Source: an uncultured Roseicyclus sp. (GTDB taxonomy: Bacteria; Pseudomonadota; Alphaproteobacteria; Rhodobacterales; Rhodobacteraceae). From it: 64,000 nucleotides of DNA. The notes under the pieces were generated by a model. That model had not been told where the DNA came from, did no database searches, and was given only the letters and a program-made list of their open reading frames with translations. The translations under genes and the position numbers were made by a program. The stretch lies in the NCBI GenBank assembly GCA_947489665.1, contig CANLEH010000006.1:124001-188000 (forward strand), read 5' to 3'. Shown here piece after piece: positions 7,805-15,430 of the stretch; position 1 is the stretch's first letter; every line of letters starts with the position of its first letter.

Positions 7805-9334
7805 ATGCGTCTTATGACAGCAAGCGCGATCGCAATGATTGCCATGGGTGGGGCCGCTATGGCTTGCCCAAACTACCAACTGGCCCAAAGCAGCTATAAT
7901 TACGATAGCTCGCAGATCGCGAACGGACTGAATTTCAACGTCAATGCGGGTGGCGATTTCACACTCGCTCAATGTGGCCTGGGCAATCTTGGCTTTGGTC
8001 AGTTCCGCTCGGCGCCCGACATCACGCTGCAATTGACCAATATGGTCGGACGTGAGCTTGATCTGTTCGTCAACTCCAGCTGTGACCCTACGATGCTTGT
8101 AAACGACGCATCCGGCCAGTGGTTCTTCAACGATGACAGCAACGGCCTTCAGCCCGGCATGCGTCTGCCTTCTGCGTCTGCAGACGGGCGGGTCGACATC
8201 TGGATCGGCACCTATTCGGGTGGCGGATGCCCTGCCACGCTGACCGTGCAGGCCACCGGTGCGGCGGTCCCTGTGCCCCAGCCCGTGCCGCAACCCATCC
8301 CGCAACCCGCCAATGCCTGCCCGACCTGGGAAGTACCTGGCCCGGCCCTGGCGTTCAGCGCCAACCAGATCCTTCAGCCGCTCAGCTACATCGCCCAGGC
8401 GACGGGCGGTGTCAGCGTCGGCTCCTGCCCAACGGTCGATGGCGGCGGAACCGCCAGCCAGGTACCGCAATTCTCCATCACCTTGTCCGAGATGCAGGGC
8501 CACAACCTGACATTGCGCGCCAATGCGGAATGTGACTCCACGCTTCTGGTCAACGGTGCAGACACGACGTGGTACTACAACGATGACGGGCAGGGGGACC
8601 TGCAGCCGGAACTGACGATTACCGAACAATCGGCCCTGAACGGTCGCATCGACGTCTGGGTTGGCACTTTTGGTGGCAATTCGTGTGCTGGTACCTTCAC
8701 GCTTCAGGCAATCCCGGTCGTGCAGCCCGCACCGCAACCTGTTCCGCAGCCCGTGCCGCAACCCGTTCCAACTCCGGCGCCTACGCCTGTGCCGACCCCC
8801 GTGCCGACACCAGCCCCAGCCCCGGCACCGGCCCCAGCGCCTGCTCCTGCACCGGCGCCCGCTCCGGCTCCTGCCCCTGCTCCGGCACCCGCTCCAGCCC
8901 CTGCACCCACGCAGACTGGGGGTTGCCCAACAACCTCGCTGGAAGGCATCGCGGTCGTTTCTGATGGGCAGGAACTCTATAGCCCTGACACCTACACGGT
9001 GCAGGCGGGTGGTGTGACCGCGTTGACCAGCTGTTCGGGTCTGCCCGGCGCTGGCGTGATCAACGCGCAGCCGCATTACAGCTTCCAGCTTGCGGGCATG
9101 GAAACCTATGGTCGCCTTGAGATCGAGGTCAGCAGCGCGTGCGATACCACGCTGCTTGTCAACGACGCCCAGGGCAACTGGCACTTTGACGACGATTCCG
9201 GTGGCAACCTGCAGCCGGAGCTTAACCTGACGGATACCGCTGCCCTCAATGGCCGCGTCGATGTCTGGGTCGGCACGTTTGGCGCTGAAATCGCCTGCGA
9301 AGCCGAGATCGAGATGGAGACCTGGAACTTCTGA
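7805..9334 (+). CDS. Secreted protein with three four-Cys PPC-like domains
   Basis: A 509-residue exported protein: signal peptide residues 1-20, then three copies of one domain at about 21-150, 172-301 and 372-507. Each copy starts with CP, has a second Cys about 35 residues on, a CD(P/S/T)T-LVN strand, a W-(F/Y)-(N/D)DD motif, a G-R-(V/I)-D-(I/V)-W-(I/V)-GT strand and a fourth Cys near the end. The pattern resembles bacterial pre-peptidase C-terminal (PPC) beta-sandwiches, with two likely disulfides. Linkers are low complexity: VPQP repeats between copies 1 and 2, VPQP/VPTP then a long Ala-Pro run between 2 and 3. The third copy is closest to the single-domain protein at 9500 and to the kinase tail. 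Periplasmic or extracellular; function unknown. Confidence 0.9.
   Translation: MRLMTASAIAMIAMGGAAMACPNYQLAQSSYNYDSSQIANGLNFNVNAGGDFTLAQCGLGNLGFGQFRSAPDITLQLTNMVGRELDLFVNSSCDPTMLVNDASGQWFFNDDSNGLQPGMRLPSASADGRVDIWIGTYSGGGCPATLTVQATGAAVPVPQPVPQPIPQPANACPTWEVPGPALAFSANQILQPLSYIAQATGGVSVGSCPTVDGGGTASQVPQFSITLSEMQGHNLTLRANAECDSTLLVNGADTTWYYNDDGQGDLQPELTITEQSALNGRIDVWVGTFGGNSCAGTFTLQAIPVVQPAPQPVPQPVPQPVPTPAPTPVPTPVPTPAPAPAPAPAPAPAPAPAPAPAPAPAPAPAPAPTQTGGCPTTSLEGIAVVSDGQELYSPDTYTVQAGGVTALTSCSGLPGAGVINAQPHYSFQLAGMETYGRLEIEVSSACDTTLLVNDAQGNWHFDDDSGGNLQPELNLTDTAALNGRVDVWVGTFGAEIACEAEIEMETWNF
8713..8912 (+). repeat. Low-complexity Pro-rich linker coding repeat
   Basis: Encodes VPQP, then TPVP, then about 17 consecutive Ala-Pro dipeptides. 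Synonymous codons vary, so the DNA is not a perfect tandem repeat; selection is on the extended polyproline-like linker. Confidence 0.85.
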
Positions 9335-9357
9335 GCCAGCGCTTCAACCGGAGAGGG

Positions 9358-9437
9358 TAAGGGTTTCCCGACTTTCGCCCTCTCCTCCAAAAATGGATAG
9401 TGTCCCTACCCTTCACCGGGGGCACCATCGCCCTCAA
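9358..9437 (+). promoter_or_regulatory. Upstream element shared with the gene at 7805
   Basis: Contains TAAGGGTTTCC at 9358-9368 and GGGCACCATCGCCCTCAA at 9420-9437, matching blocks at 7686 and 7755. It lies 60-140 bp before the ATG at 9500. Confidence 0.4.
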
Positions 9438-9499
9438 ACACTTGGACCAAAACACTTTTCCCCTTCTACGAAGAAAAAGAACACCCGGAGTAACACACG

Positions 9500-9955
9500 A
9501 TGAAAAAGCTTCTTGCAGCCACCGCCGTCCTTCTCGCCACCGCTGGTATCGCCGCAGCCTGCCCCGCATGGCAGAACCAGGGCGTCCAGACGGGCTACAC
9601 CACCGGCCAGGACCTCTGGACCCCCAACAGCTACTCGGTTGTTGCCGGCGGTTCGCAGTCGCTGCGCAACTGTGGCTGGAACCACTCGGGCTACGTTATT
9701 TCGCGCCCTGACTTTGAATTCCAGATCGACGGCCTGCACGCCTATAACCGCCTCGAGATCCGTGCAATCGGCTCGTGCGACACGGTTCTGCTGGTCAACG
9801 ACGCAACCGGCAACTGGTACTTCGACGATGACAGCTACGGCAACCTGAACCCTGCCATCAACCTCTACAGCCCGCAGTCCGGCGTGTACGACATTTGGGT
9901 CGGCACCTACGGCACCAGCACCTGCGGCGCGACGCTGCAGATGGAAACCTGGTAA
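9500..9955 (+). CDS. Secreted single-domain four-Cys PPC-like protein
   Basis: A 151-residue protein with signal peptide MKKLLAATAVLLATAGIAAA and one domain starting at Cys21. It carries all family marks: CPAW, a second Cys at NCGW, P-D-F-E-F, CDTVLLVND, WYFDDDS, YDIWVGT, a fourth Cys and METW at the end. It is the minimal form of the domain found three times in the preceding protein and once each in the kinase and the pilin-like protein. The Cys right after the cleavage site is not taken as a lipid-attachment site, because the same Cys is present in internal copies. A CCGGAGTAACACACG ribosome-binding region precedes the ATG. It is probably its own transcription unit. Function unknown; a secreted ligand or matrix component is conceivable. 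Confidence 0.9.
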   Translation: MKKLLAATAVLLATAGIAAACPAWQNQGVQTGYTTGQDLWTPNSYSVVAGGSQSLRNCGWNHSGYVISRPDFEFQIDGLHAYNRLEIRAIGSCDTVLLVNDATGNWYFDDDSYGNLNPAINLYSPQSGVYDIWVGTYGTSTCGATLQMETW

Positions 9956-9982
9956 GTTTTCAAGACCTTATGGTCTGAACGG

Positions 9983-10010
9983 AACGGCCCGCCCTTCGGC
10001 GGGCCGTTTT
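9983..10010 (+). terminator. Rho-independent terminator
   Basis: A perfect 11-bp stem (9983-9993 with 9998-10008), CTTC loop and a short T run. Confidence 0.9.
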
Positions 10011-10161
10011 GCGTTTGTGGGCAAGCAGCTAGCCCAACTCACCGCGTGACCTAGGGCGCCGTCCGCTCCAAGACCGACGCGGCCCGTGGCTGCCGGCTCT
10101 CCTTGCCAAAACAACCAGTATGTCGAAGGTTTGGACACGCAATTGCATGGAGGTCCGCGTG

Positions 10162-10497
10162 ATGATCTTGGAAATCCGTCACTACACGATCAAATCGGGT
10201 CGCCGCGACGATTTCATTGCTTTCTTTGAGCAAAGGAACCGCAAGGCACTGTGCGAGGCCGGAATGCTTGTCTTGGGGCCTTTGCGGGATCTGGACGACC
10301 CAGACAAGGTGCATTGGATTCGGGCATTTGAGTCCCTCGAAGACCGCGAAAGGCTGAAAGATGCTTTCTATGACGGACCTGTTTGGCACCAAGAGATTGA
10401 GCCGATTGCCATGTCGATGATCGAGCACATGGACGCAGAGGTGACCGAAACAACGGCTGGTTTCCAAAGCTTTGGCGGCGGCCCAACGTTGACCTGA
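10162..10497 (+). CDS. NIPSNAP-family protein
   Basis: About 111 residues. The GGAGG at 10149-10153 fits a start at GTG 10159 or ATG 10162. The N-terminal MILEIRHYTIKSGRRDDF is typical of NIPSNAP dimeric alpha/beta-barrel (ferredoxin-like) proteins, with a second half-strand region VHWIRAFESLEDRERLKDAFY. The biochemical role of bacterial members is not established. It is an isolated gene between a terminator and a LysE-family exporter gene on the same strand. Confidence 0.8.
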   Translation: MILEIRHYTIKSGRRDDFIAFFEQRNRKALCEAGMLVLGPLRDLDDPDKVHWIRAFESLEDRERLKDAFYDGPVWHQEIEPIAMSMIEHMDAEVTETTAGFQSFGGGPTLT

Positions 10498-10662
10498 CGC
10501 CGCCGTTTTTTCCACTGCACACGCCACTCGCAGCGGCGCCTCATGGCGAAATCTCCTGCGAGCCTTGGTGTCGGCAACTGCACAGGATGTCTTTTTCGCA
10601 GTTGTCGCTTTTCTTTGGATCACAGCGCTGCTTGTGTGGGGGCAGGAAAGGGAGACACATCC

Positions 10663-11295
10663 ATGACAATCGAAACCTGGCTGGCCTTTGTTGTGGCGAG
10701 CGCCATCGTCGTGGTCATCCCCGGCCCCAATATCGTGCTGACCGTCACCTACGGTATCCGTGACGGGCTACGTTCGGGCCTTGCAACCGTGCCGGGGCAG
10801 GCGCTTGGCGCATTACTGGCGATGTCCGTTTCGTTGGCGGGCGCTGGGGCCATTTTGGCGGCGTCGGTGGGTTTGTTCACGGCCATGAAGGTTGTCGGCG
10901 CGCTTTATCTGCTGTGGCTTGCCTATCGGCTCTGGACCGTGCCGGTCGAGGCGATCCGCACCGACGACGACGCGCCCAAACGCCCGCTTGGTGCGCTCTT
11001 CCGGCAATCAACGCTGATCTCGGCGCTCAATCCCAAAGGGCCTGTCTTTTACATGGCGTTCGTGCCGCAATTCGTGGATCCCGGCGGCGATGTGATGCTG
11101 CAATTCGCTGTGCTGACCGCGACGTTCACGGTGGTGGCGGCGATTAATGGGCTGGGCTGGCTGGTGCTGGCGAGCAGCTTGCGAGAGTATCTGCGCGGGC
11201 CGTTTGTGCTGCGTCTGATCAACCGGATCGGGGCGGCCTGCTTGGGCGTGGCTGGAGTGGTGGCCTTGCGGGCAAGCCGCTCAACGGCGGGTTGA
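10663..11295 (+). CDS. LysE/RhtB-family amino-acid exporter
   Basis: A 210-residue inner-membrane protein with about six hydrophobic segments. The family signature PGPN appears at VVIPGPNIVLT near residue 20, followed by GLRSGLATVPGQALGAL. The NPKGPVFYMAFVPQF segment in the second half is also typical. These proteins export amino acids or derivatives such as homoserine lactone; the substrate cannot be read. The ATG at 10663 has an AAAGGGAG ribosome binding site; upstream in-frame sequence is not hydrophobic and is excluded. Confidence 0.9.
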   Translation: MTIETWLAFVVASAIVVVIPGPNIVLTVTYGIRDGLRSGLATVPGQALGALLAMSVSLAGAGAILAASVGLFTAMKVVGALYLLWLAYRLWTVPVEAIRTDDDAPKRPLGALFRQSTLISALNPKGPVFYMAFVPQFVDPGGDVMLQFAVLTATFTVVAAINGLGWLVLASSLREYLRGPFVLRLINRIGAACLGVAGVVALRASRSTAG

Positions 11296-11310
11296 GCGAG
11301 ATTGAAATCC

Positions 11311-11325
11311 TTAAGATTTGGTTAA
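11311..11325. promoter_or_regulatory. Perfect CtrA-type box in a convergent gap
   Basis: TTAA-GATTTGG-TTAA exactly matches the alphaproteobacterial CtrA consensus TTAA-N7-TTAA. It is in a 93-bp AT-rich gap between two convergent gene ends, so no annotated start is near. AT-richness raises the chance of a coincidental match. Confidence 0.3.
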
Positions 11326-11388
11326 ATTCTCCATAAAAAGTAAATAAATTCAATGACTTGCGGGATTTCTCACGCGTGATACCTTCGC

Positions 11389-12582
11389 CTATTCCGCGTC
11401 TTCGTTGGGAACAAGCCGGATCAGGCTGCCCGGATCATCATCGATCAGGATCAGGATCGCGCCATCGTTGTCCACGGCCACATCCCGCACCCGCTCGCCT
11501 TGCCTCAACCGCTCTTCGCCCACCACGGTGTCGCCCTCCATATCTAGCCGGACCAAGGCTCGACCCGCCAAGGCGCCCAACAGGATGTCTCCCTCCCATT
11601 CCGGGAACATCTCGCCCTCGTAGAAAATCAGGTCTGACGGCGCGATGGATGGATCCCAGAAATAACGCGGCTCCTCATAATCCGGTGCATGGGCCTGCTC
11701 GCCTGTGCCGACGTCCGAGCCATTGTAGTTCACGCCGTAGCTGACCTCGGGCCAGCCGTAGTTTGCACCGGGTCTGATGACGTTCAATTCATCCCCGCCC
11801 GCTGGTCCGTGTTCTAGTGTCCAGATCAGATCGGTTCCCGGCTGCACGGCAGCACCCTGAATATTGCGATGGCCATACGTAAGGACGCCCGGTTGTGCCT
11901 CAGCGATAACCGGGTAGACAAACGGGGTCCCATCGGTTTCGGTAAGGATCGTCACACCATAGCTCGCGTTTTCCGGATCCTGCGCCAGAAGCCGATTTTC
12001 CGGTGTGAACCGGTCGCCTGTGGTCACGAAAAGCATACCTGACCGGTCCACGATCACCCGACTTCCGAAATGGGCTGGAACAACCGATGCAGGGCTTTGC
12101 CGCCATAGTTCAGTCACGTCCTCCAGCGCCAAATGATCCTCGGACAAGGTGGCGCTTGCGACGGCTGTGGCCGAGGCCGCAAGCCCATCGCGGGCGGAGT
12201 AGGTGAGGAAAAGCTCGCGGTTCTCGGCAAAGTCCGGTGAGAGGGCCACATCTAGCAGCCCGCCCTGTTGGATTGCCCGCACGGACGGCACACCGCTGAT
12301 CTCCGGCCCCATTGTCCCGTCGCGCGTGATATGGCGCAGCGTGCCGCCGCGTTCAGTCACGATATAACCGGCACCGTCCGGCAGCACCGCTACCGCCCAT
12401 GGCCGGGCAAGGGTGCCCACGATGATTTCTTCGTCAAACGTGACGTCCGAAAAGACCTCCGGTGCATCGGTTTGCTCAGGGAAGGCAGGGACCGTATCGG
12501 GCAGATTCGGCGTGCCATCATCGACGGGCGTTTGGGCGGCGAGGGGCGTGGCAAGCAGAAGAAAGGGCAGGGCGCGGAGCAT
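11389..12582 (-). CDS. PQQ-dependent sugar dehydrogenase (soluble aldose dehydrogenase family), exported
   Basis: A 397-residue protein starting MLRALPFLLLATPLAAQ, a signal peptide. The mature chain is the six-bladed GSDH beta-propeller: LARPWAVAVLPDGAGYIVTERGG in blade 1, QQGGLLDVALSPDF, the PVIAEAQPGVLTYGHRNIQGAAV stretch, EHGPAGGDELN, and NYGWPEVSYG near the active site. The family oxidises aldose sugars in the periplasm with PQQ as cofactor; many homologues are annotated from the fold only. The start is taken at the signal peptide; a longer in-frame reading from 12687 has no signal at its N-terminus. It is monocistronic and convergent with the LysE gene. Confidence 0.9.
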   Translation of the reverse strand: MLRALPFLLLATPLAAQTPVDDGTPNLPDTVPAFPEQTDAPEVFSDVTFDEEIIVGTLARPWAVAVLPDGAGYIVTERGGTLRHITRDGTMGPEISGVPSVRAIQQGGLLDVALSPDFAENRELFLTYSARDGLAASATAVASATLSEDHLALEDVTELWRQSPASVVPAHFGSRVIVDRSGMLFVTTGDRFTPENRLLAQDPENASYGVTILTETDGTPFVYPVIAEAQPGVLTYGHRNIQGAAVQPGTDLIWTLEHGPAGGDELNVIRPGANYGWPEVSYGVNYNGSDVGTGEQAHAPDYEEPRYFWDPSIAPSDLIFYEGEMFPEWEGDILLGALAGRALVRLDMEGDTVVGEERLRQGERVRDVAVDNDGAILILIDDDPGSLIRLVPNEDAE

Positions 12583-12689
12583 GGGGGCCTCTCGGATTTG
12601 GATGCTGCAGGTAGGATATAGGTGCATTACCGGCACGATCAGCCCCTGCTGAAGTTCACGCGTTTCGTCGCAGCTGAAAATTGCCAACG

Positions 12690-12719
12690 AAAAAGGCCGC
12701 CCCGGTATGGAGTGGCCTT
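12690..12719 (-). terminator. Terminator of the rpsF-rpsR-rplI operon
   Basis: Read on the minus strand, AAGGCC and GGCCTT form a stem around a GC-rich loop, followed by TTTTT. It sits about 45 bp after the rplI stop. Confidence 0.6.
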
Positions 12720-12762
12720 CATCAAGTTCTCTGCAAGGACGGCCAGAGGCCGGAGGAGGGGA

Positions 12763-13407
12763 TTAGTCCTCTTCGCGGTCCTCTGCGGGGGCTTCGTCCG
12801 CTGCTTCTTCGGCTGCAGGGGCCTCGTCGCCACCTTCCAGCTCGTCGAGCTGTGCGGCACCGATATCGTCGAACAGCTCCGCGATCTCGAATTCGGCCTG
12901 TGCCTCTTCCTCGGCCGCCAGTTCTTGGATCGACTTACCCGATGCCTGAAGCTCGGCCTCTTCGGGTGAGCGTGCGACGTTGAGCTGAATGGTCACCTCA
13001 ACTTCGGGGTGCAGCTTCACGACGACGTCGTGCAGGCCCAGATCCTTGATCGGCGCGGTCAGCACGACCTGCTTGCGATCAACAGAGAAGCCTTCTTCGG
13101 TCGCTGCTTCGGCGGCGTCACGGGTGGTGACCGAGCCGTAAAGCGAACCGGCGTCAGAGGCCGAGCGGATCACGATGAACTGCTGTCCATCGAGCTTTTC
13201 GCCAAGCGCATCGGCTTCTTTCTTCGTCTCCAGGTTGCGCGCCTCAAGCTGCGCTTTCTGATTTTCGAAGGTGGCCATGTTGGCCTCGTTGGCGCGGAGC
13301 GCCTTTTTCTGCGGCAAGAGGTAGTTGCGCGCGTAGCCTTCCTTAACGGAGACCACTTCGCCCATCTGACCCAGCTTGGCCACACGTTCCAGCAGGATAA
13401 CGTCCAT
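12763..13407 (-). CDS. rplI: 50S ribosomal protein L9 with acidic C-terminal tail
   Basis: A 214-residue protein. The N-terminal domain is the standard L9 23S rRNA-binding fold ([31 protein letters not shown]), followed by the long connecting helix and C-terminal domain. After about residue 150 there is an extra tail of some 60 residues made mostly of Glu, Ala and Asp. L9 is usually about 150 residues; acidic extensions occur in related alphaproteobacteria. Last gene of the rpsF-rpsR-rplI operon, 12 bp after rpsR. Confidence 0.97.
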   Translation of the reverse strand: MDVILLERVAKLGQMGEVVSVKEGYARNYLLPQKKALRANEANMATFENQKAQLEARNLETKKEADALGEKLDGQQFIVIRSASDAGSLYGSVTTRDAAEAATEEGFSVDRKQVVLTAPIKDLGLHDVVVKLHPEVEVTIQLNVARSPEEAELQASGKSIQELAAEEEAQAEFEIAELFDDIGAAQLDELEGGDEAPAAEEAADEAPAEDREED

Positions 13408-13419
13408 CAGTTCGTCTCC

Positions 13420-13647
13420 TTACTTAACGGCATAGGGCAGCAGCGCGAGGAACCGGGCACGTTTGATCGCCTTGGCGAGCTTGCGCTGGTTCTTGGCACC
13501 GACTGCGGTGATACGGGAAGGGACAATCTTGCCACGCTCAGAGATGTAGCGCTGCAGAAGACGGGTGTCCTTGTAGTCGATTACCGGCGCGCCCTCACCC
13601 TCGAACGGGTCGGTCTTGCGGCGGCGGAAGAATGGTTTTGCGGCCAT
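13420..13647 (-). CDS. rpsR: 30S ribosomal protein S18
   Basis: 75 residues, with the family motif [18 protein letters not shown] and the RRITGVGAKNQR-like segment (here [16 protein letters not shown]) that contacts 16S rRNA and S6. Normal length. Second gene of the operon, 20 bp after rpsF. Confidence 0.98.
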   Translation of the reverse strand: MAAKPFFRRRKTDPFEGEGAPVIDYKDTRLLQRYISERGKIVPSRITAVGAKNQRKLAKAIKRARFLALLPYAVK

Positions 13648-13667
13648 GTCTTTATCCTTTCAAAGAA

Positions 13668-14021
13668 TCAGCGGCGCTCGCGACGGCCGTCGCGTTCGTC
13701 ACGTTTCTGCATCTGGACCGAGGGGCCCTCATCATGGGCGTCGACCTTGACGGTCAGGACGCGCATCACGTCATCATGCAGGCGCATCAGGCGCTCCATT
13801 TCCTGCACAGCTTCCGACGGGGCGTCGGTGCGGATGTAGGAATAGTGGCCCTTACGGTTTTTGTTGATCTTGTAGGCCATGGTCTTCACACCCCAATATT
13901 CGGTGTCGACCACGTTGCCGCCATTGTCTTTGAGGACAGTGCCGAAATGCTCGTTCAGGGCTTCGGCCTGCGCGTTGGACAGGTCCTGACGCGCAATCAT
14001 CACATGCTCGTAGAGAGGCAT
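13668..14021 (-). CDS. rpsF: 30S ribosomal protein S6
   Basis: 117 residues. MPLYEHVMIARQDLSNAQAE and WGVKTMAYKINKNRKGHY are typical of S6, which forms a heterodimer with S18 on the 30S platform. First gene of the rpsF-rpsR-rplI operon. A basic C-terminal tail (RDERDGRRERR) is common in alphaproteobacterial S6. Confidence 0.98.
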   Translation of the reverse strand: MPLYEHVMIARQDLSNAQAEALNEHFGTVLKDNGGNVVDTEYWGVKTMAYKINKNRKGHYSYIRTDAPSEAVQEMERLMRLHDDVMRVLTVKVDAHDEGPSVQMQKRDERDGRRERR

Positions 14022-14340
14022 GGGAACTCCAGTTCAGTTTTCAGGGCGCGTTTCAAAGGCCGGGCGTTTGTCGCTTCGTCCCCCGGCCACGAGGGATCAC
14101 GCCGTATAGGATGCACGACGAAGCGCTGCGCGCGTATAGGCGGGTGCGGGGCGCGTGTCCAGCCCGCCCCTCCGATTGGTGCCAGTCTGGCAACGGACTG
14201 TCACCGTGATTGCCGCCTTTCGCCCCATTTCGACCATGATGTCTTGAGACAAAAGCGTTGGAGAATTCCGTCCAAGTGGGCGGAGAGAGCGTATTCGGCT
14301 GCTTGTGAGCGGCCATGGTATTTTGGATTGGAGGCCACAG
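14022..14340. other. Divergent intergenic region, rpsF / pilin-like gene
   Basis: 319 bases with the upstream regions of the ribosomal operon (minus) and the pilin-like gene (plus). Its only clear functional site is the GGAGG at 14329-14333 that sets the GTG start at 14341. No RNA gene or other ORF is convincing. Confidence 0.5.
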
Positions 14341-15288
14341 GTGTTCCACCCGTTTTGGAAAAAAGACGAGGCCGTCGTTACCGTCGACTATGTTGTCGTG
14401 ATGGCAGCACTTGTGGGCGTTGGCGTTTGGATGGCCGATACGACAAATGCCGATTTGTCCGAGCATTCCGCGGTGATCCGTGGCGAGATGCAGGGTGGCA
14501 TGTTCGAGACAGCCTGGGACGCTGATCTGGCCGTGCAACCCGATACCGATGCTGGCGATCAGTGCACTGGTGCTGATACATGCGGGACGGACGGCGGAAC
14601 CACGGGTGGTGGGACAACCGGTGGTGGAACCACGGGCGGCGGCACGACCGGTGGCGGCACGACGGATCCTGATCCTGATCCCAATCCCGATCCGGATCCA
14701 ACGCCTGATCCTGATCCGGACCCAACGCCGGACCCGGATCCCGACCCGACGCCTGATCCCGATCCGGACCCGGATCCAACCCCGGACCCGGACCCAGACC
14801 CCGATCCCGGCACAACTGGTGGCGGAACCGATCCGGCGCCGCCCCCGGCGACCGGTGCGGTCGCGGGCTGCCCGAACAATGCTTACAACGGCGAGCCTTT
14901 GGTCTCGGACGGGTCTGACTTTGGATCGACCTACGATCAGACCATCACGCATTCTGGCTATACCGACCTCAGGACCTGTGGCGGCAGCTTCCCCTATGCT
15001 CGCGGCTTCTTTGACGCGAACCCGACCTATTCCATGTACCTTAGCAACATGGATCAGTTCAGCACGGTCGAGTTCCTGATCGAAGCGACCACTTGCGACA
15101 CAACCATCCTGATCCGCGATGCGGCGGGCAACTACTTCTTCAACGATGACTATGTTGATTGGCGGATCCACACCCGGTCGCGGTTGCAGTTGAGCTCCAC
15201 CGCGGACCTGAACGGACGCGTCGACATCTGGATTGGCGGCTGGTCCCCATCGACCTGTAGCTCAACCATGCAGGTGACCGGCTACTAA
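14341..15288 (+). CDS. Pilin-like membrane-anchored protein with Asp-Pro repeats and C-terminal four-Cys domain
   Basis: About 315 residues from GTG 14341, chosen because GGAGG at 14329-14333 is 7 bp upstream; GTG 14305 is less likely. Residues 8-31 (KKDEAVVTVDYVVVMAALVG region) resemble the N-terminus of Flp/TadE-type prepilins: charged residues, Glu, then a hydrophobic helix. After about 45 residues come TTGGG repeats (about 86-107), then Asp-Pro repeats (about 109-157), another TGGG, and the four-Cys domain about 177-313 with CDTTILIRD, YFFNDD and GRVDIWIGG. The domain is the most divergent of the six local copies; its terminal METW is replaced by QVTGY. It may be anchored in the inner membrane or assembled into a pilus; prepilin processing is not proven. 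Confidence 0.85.
   Translation: MFHPFWKKDEAVVTVDYVVVMAALVGVGVWMADTTNADLSEHSAVIRGEMQGGMFETAWDADLAVQPDTDAGDQCTGADTCGTDGGTTGGGTTGGGTTGGGTTGGGTTDPDPDPNPDPDPTPDPDPDPTPDPDPDPTPDPDPDPDPTPDPDPDPDPGTTGGGTDPAPPPATGAVAGCPNNAYNGEPLVSDGSDFGSTYDQTITHSGYTDLRTCGGSFPYARGFFDANPTYSMYLSNMDQFSTVEFLIEATTCDTTILIRDAAGNYFFNDDYVDWRIHTRSRLQLSSTADLNGRVDIWIGGWSPSTCSSTMQVTGY
14592..14813 (+). repeat. Coding tandem repeats: TTGGG units, then Asp-Pro dipeptides
   Basis: 14592-14666 encodes about four TTGGG-type pentapeptides from 15-bp units with varied codons. 14667-14813 encodes DPDPDPTP-type units with GATCC-rich sequence. Such repeats can change length by slippage or recombination, which would alter the spacer between membrane anchor and domain. 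Confidence 0.9.
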
Positions 15289-15326
15289 GCCCGGGAAAGT
15301 CGCGGTTTCCATGCCGCAAGAAACAG

Positions 15327-15364
15327 GACGGCGGCTCCCTTTAACCAGGGTGTCGCCGTCTTTC
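15327..15364 (+). terminator. Probable terminator
   Basis: GACGGCG pairs with CGCCGTC, with a further imperfect inner stem (CTCCCT with AGGGTG), followed by TTTCGTT. The T run is short. Confidence 0.6.
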
Positions 15365-15430
15365 GTTGCGCGGCGCGCGCCTGTGTTGTAGCCCATCGTG
15401 CGACAAACGAGGTTGAGCAGGAGCGCCAAA

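Noticed and set aside
8704-8949. Gly-Ala repeat protein on the minus strand
   Set aside because: It is the reverse reading of the Ala-Pro linker codons.
7769-9184. Long minus-strand ORF of about 470 codons opposite the three-domain secreted gene
   Set aside because: It is Arg/Gly-rich with no domain, its start lies in the other gene, and the plus strand has a signal peptide and three homologous domains. It is an antisense shadow from high GC.
7865-9562. The Cys right after the signal peptide in the proteins at 7805 and 9500 as a lipoprotein Cys
   Set aside because: The lipobox is poor (AMAC and AAAC), and the same Cys starts the domain in internal copies and in the kinase tail, so it is a domain cysteine and likely disulfide-bonded.
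14592-14813. CRISPR-like or satellite repeats
   Set aside because: The repeats are short coding units (15 bp and 6 bp) in frame with the pilin-like gene, without spacers.
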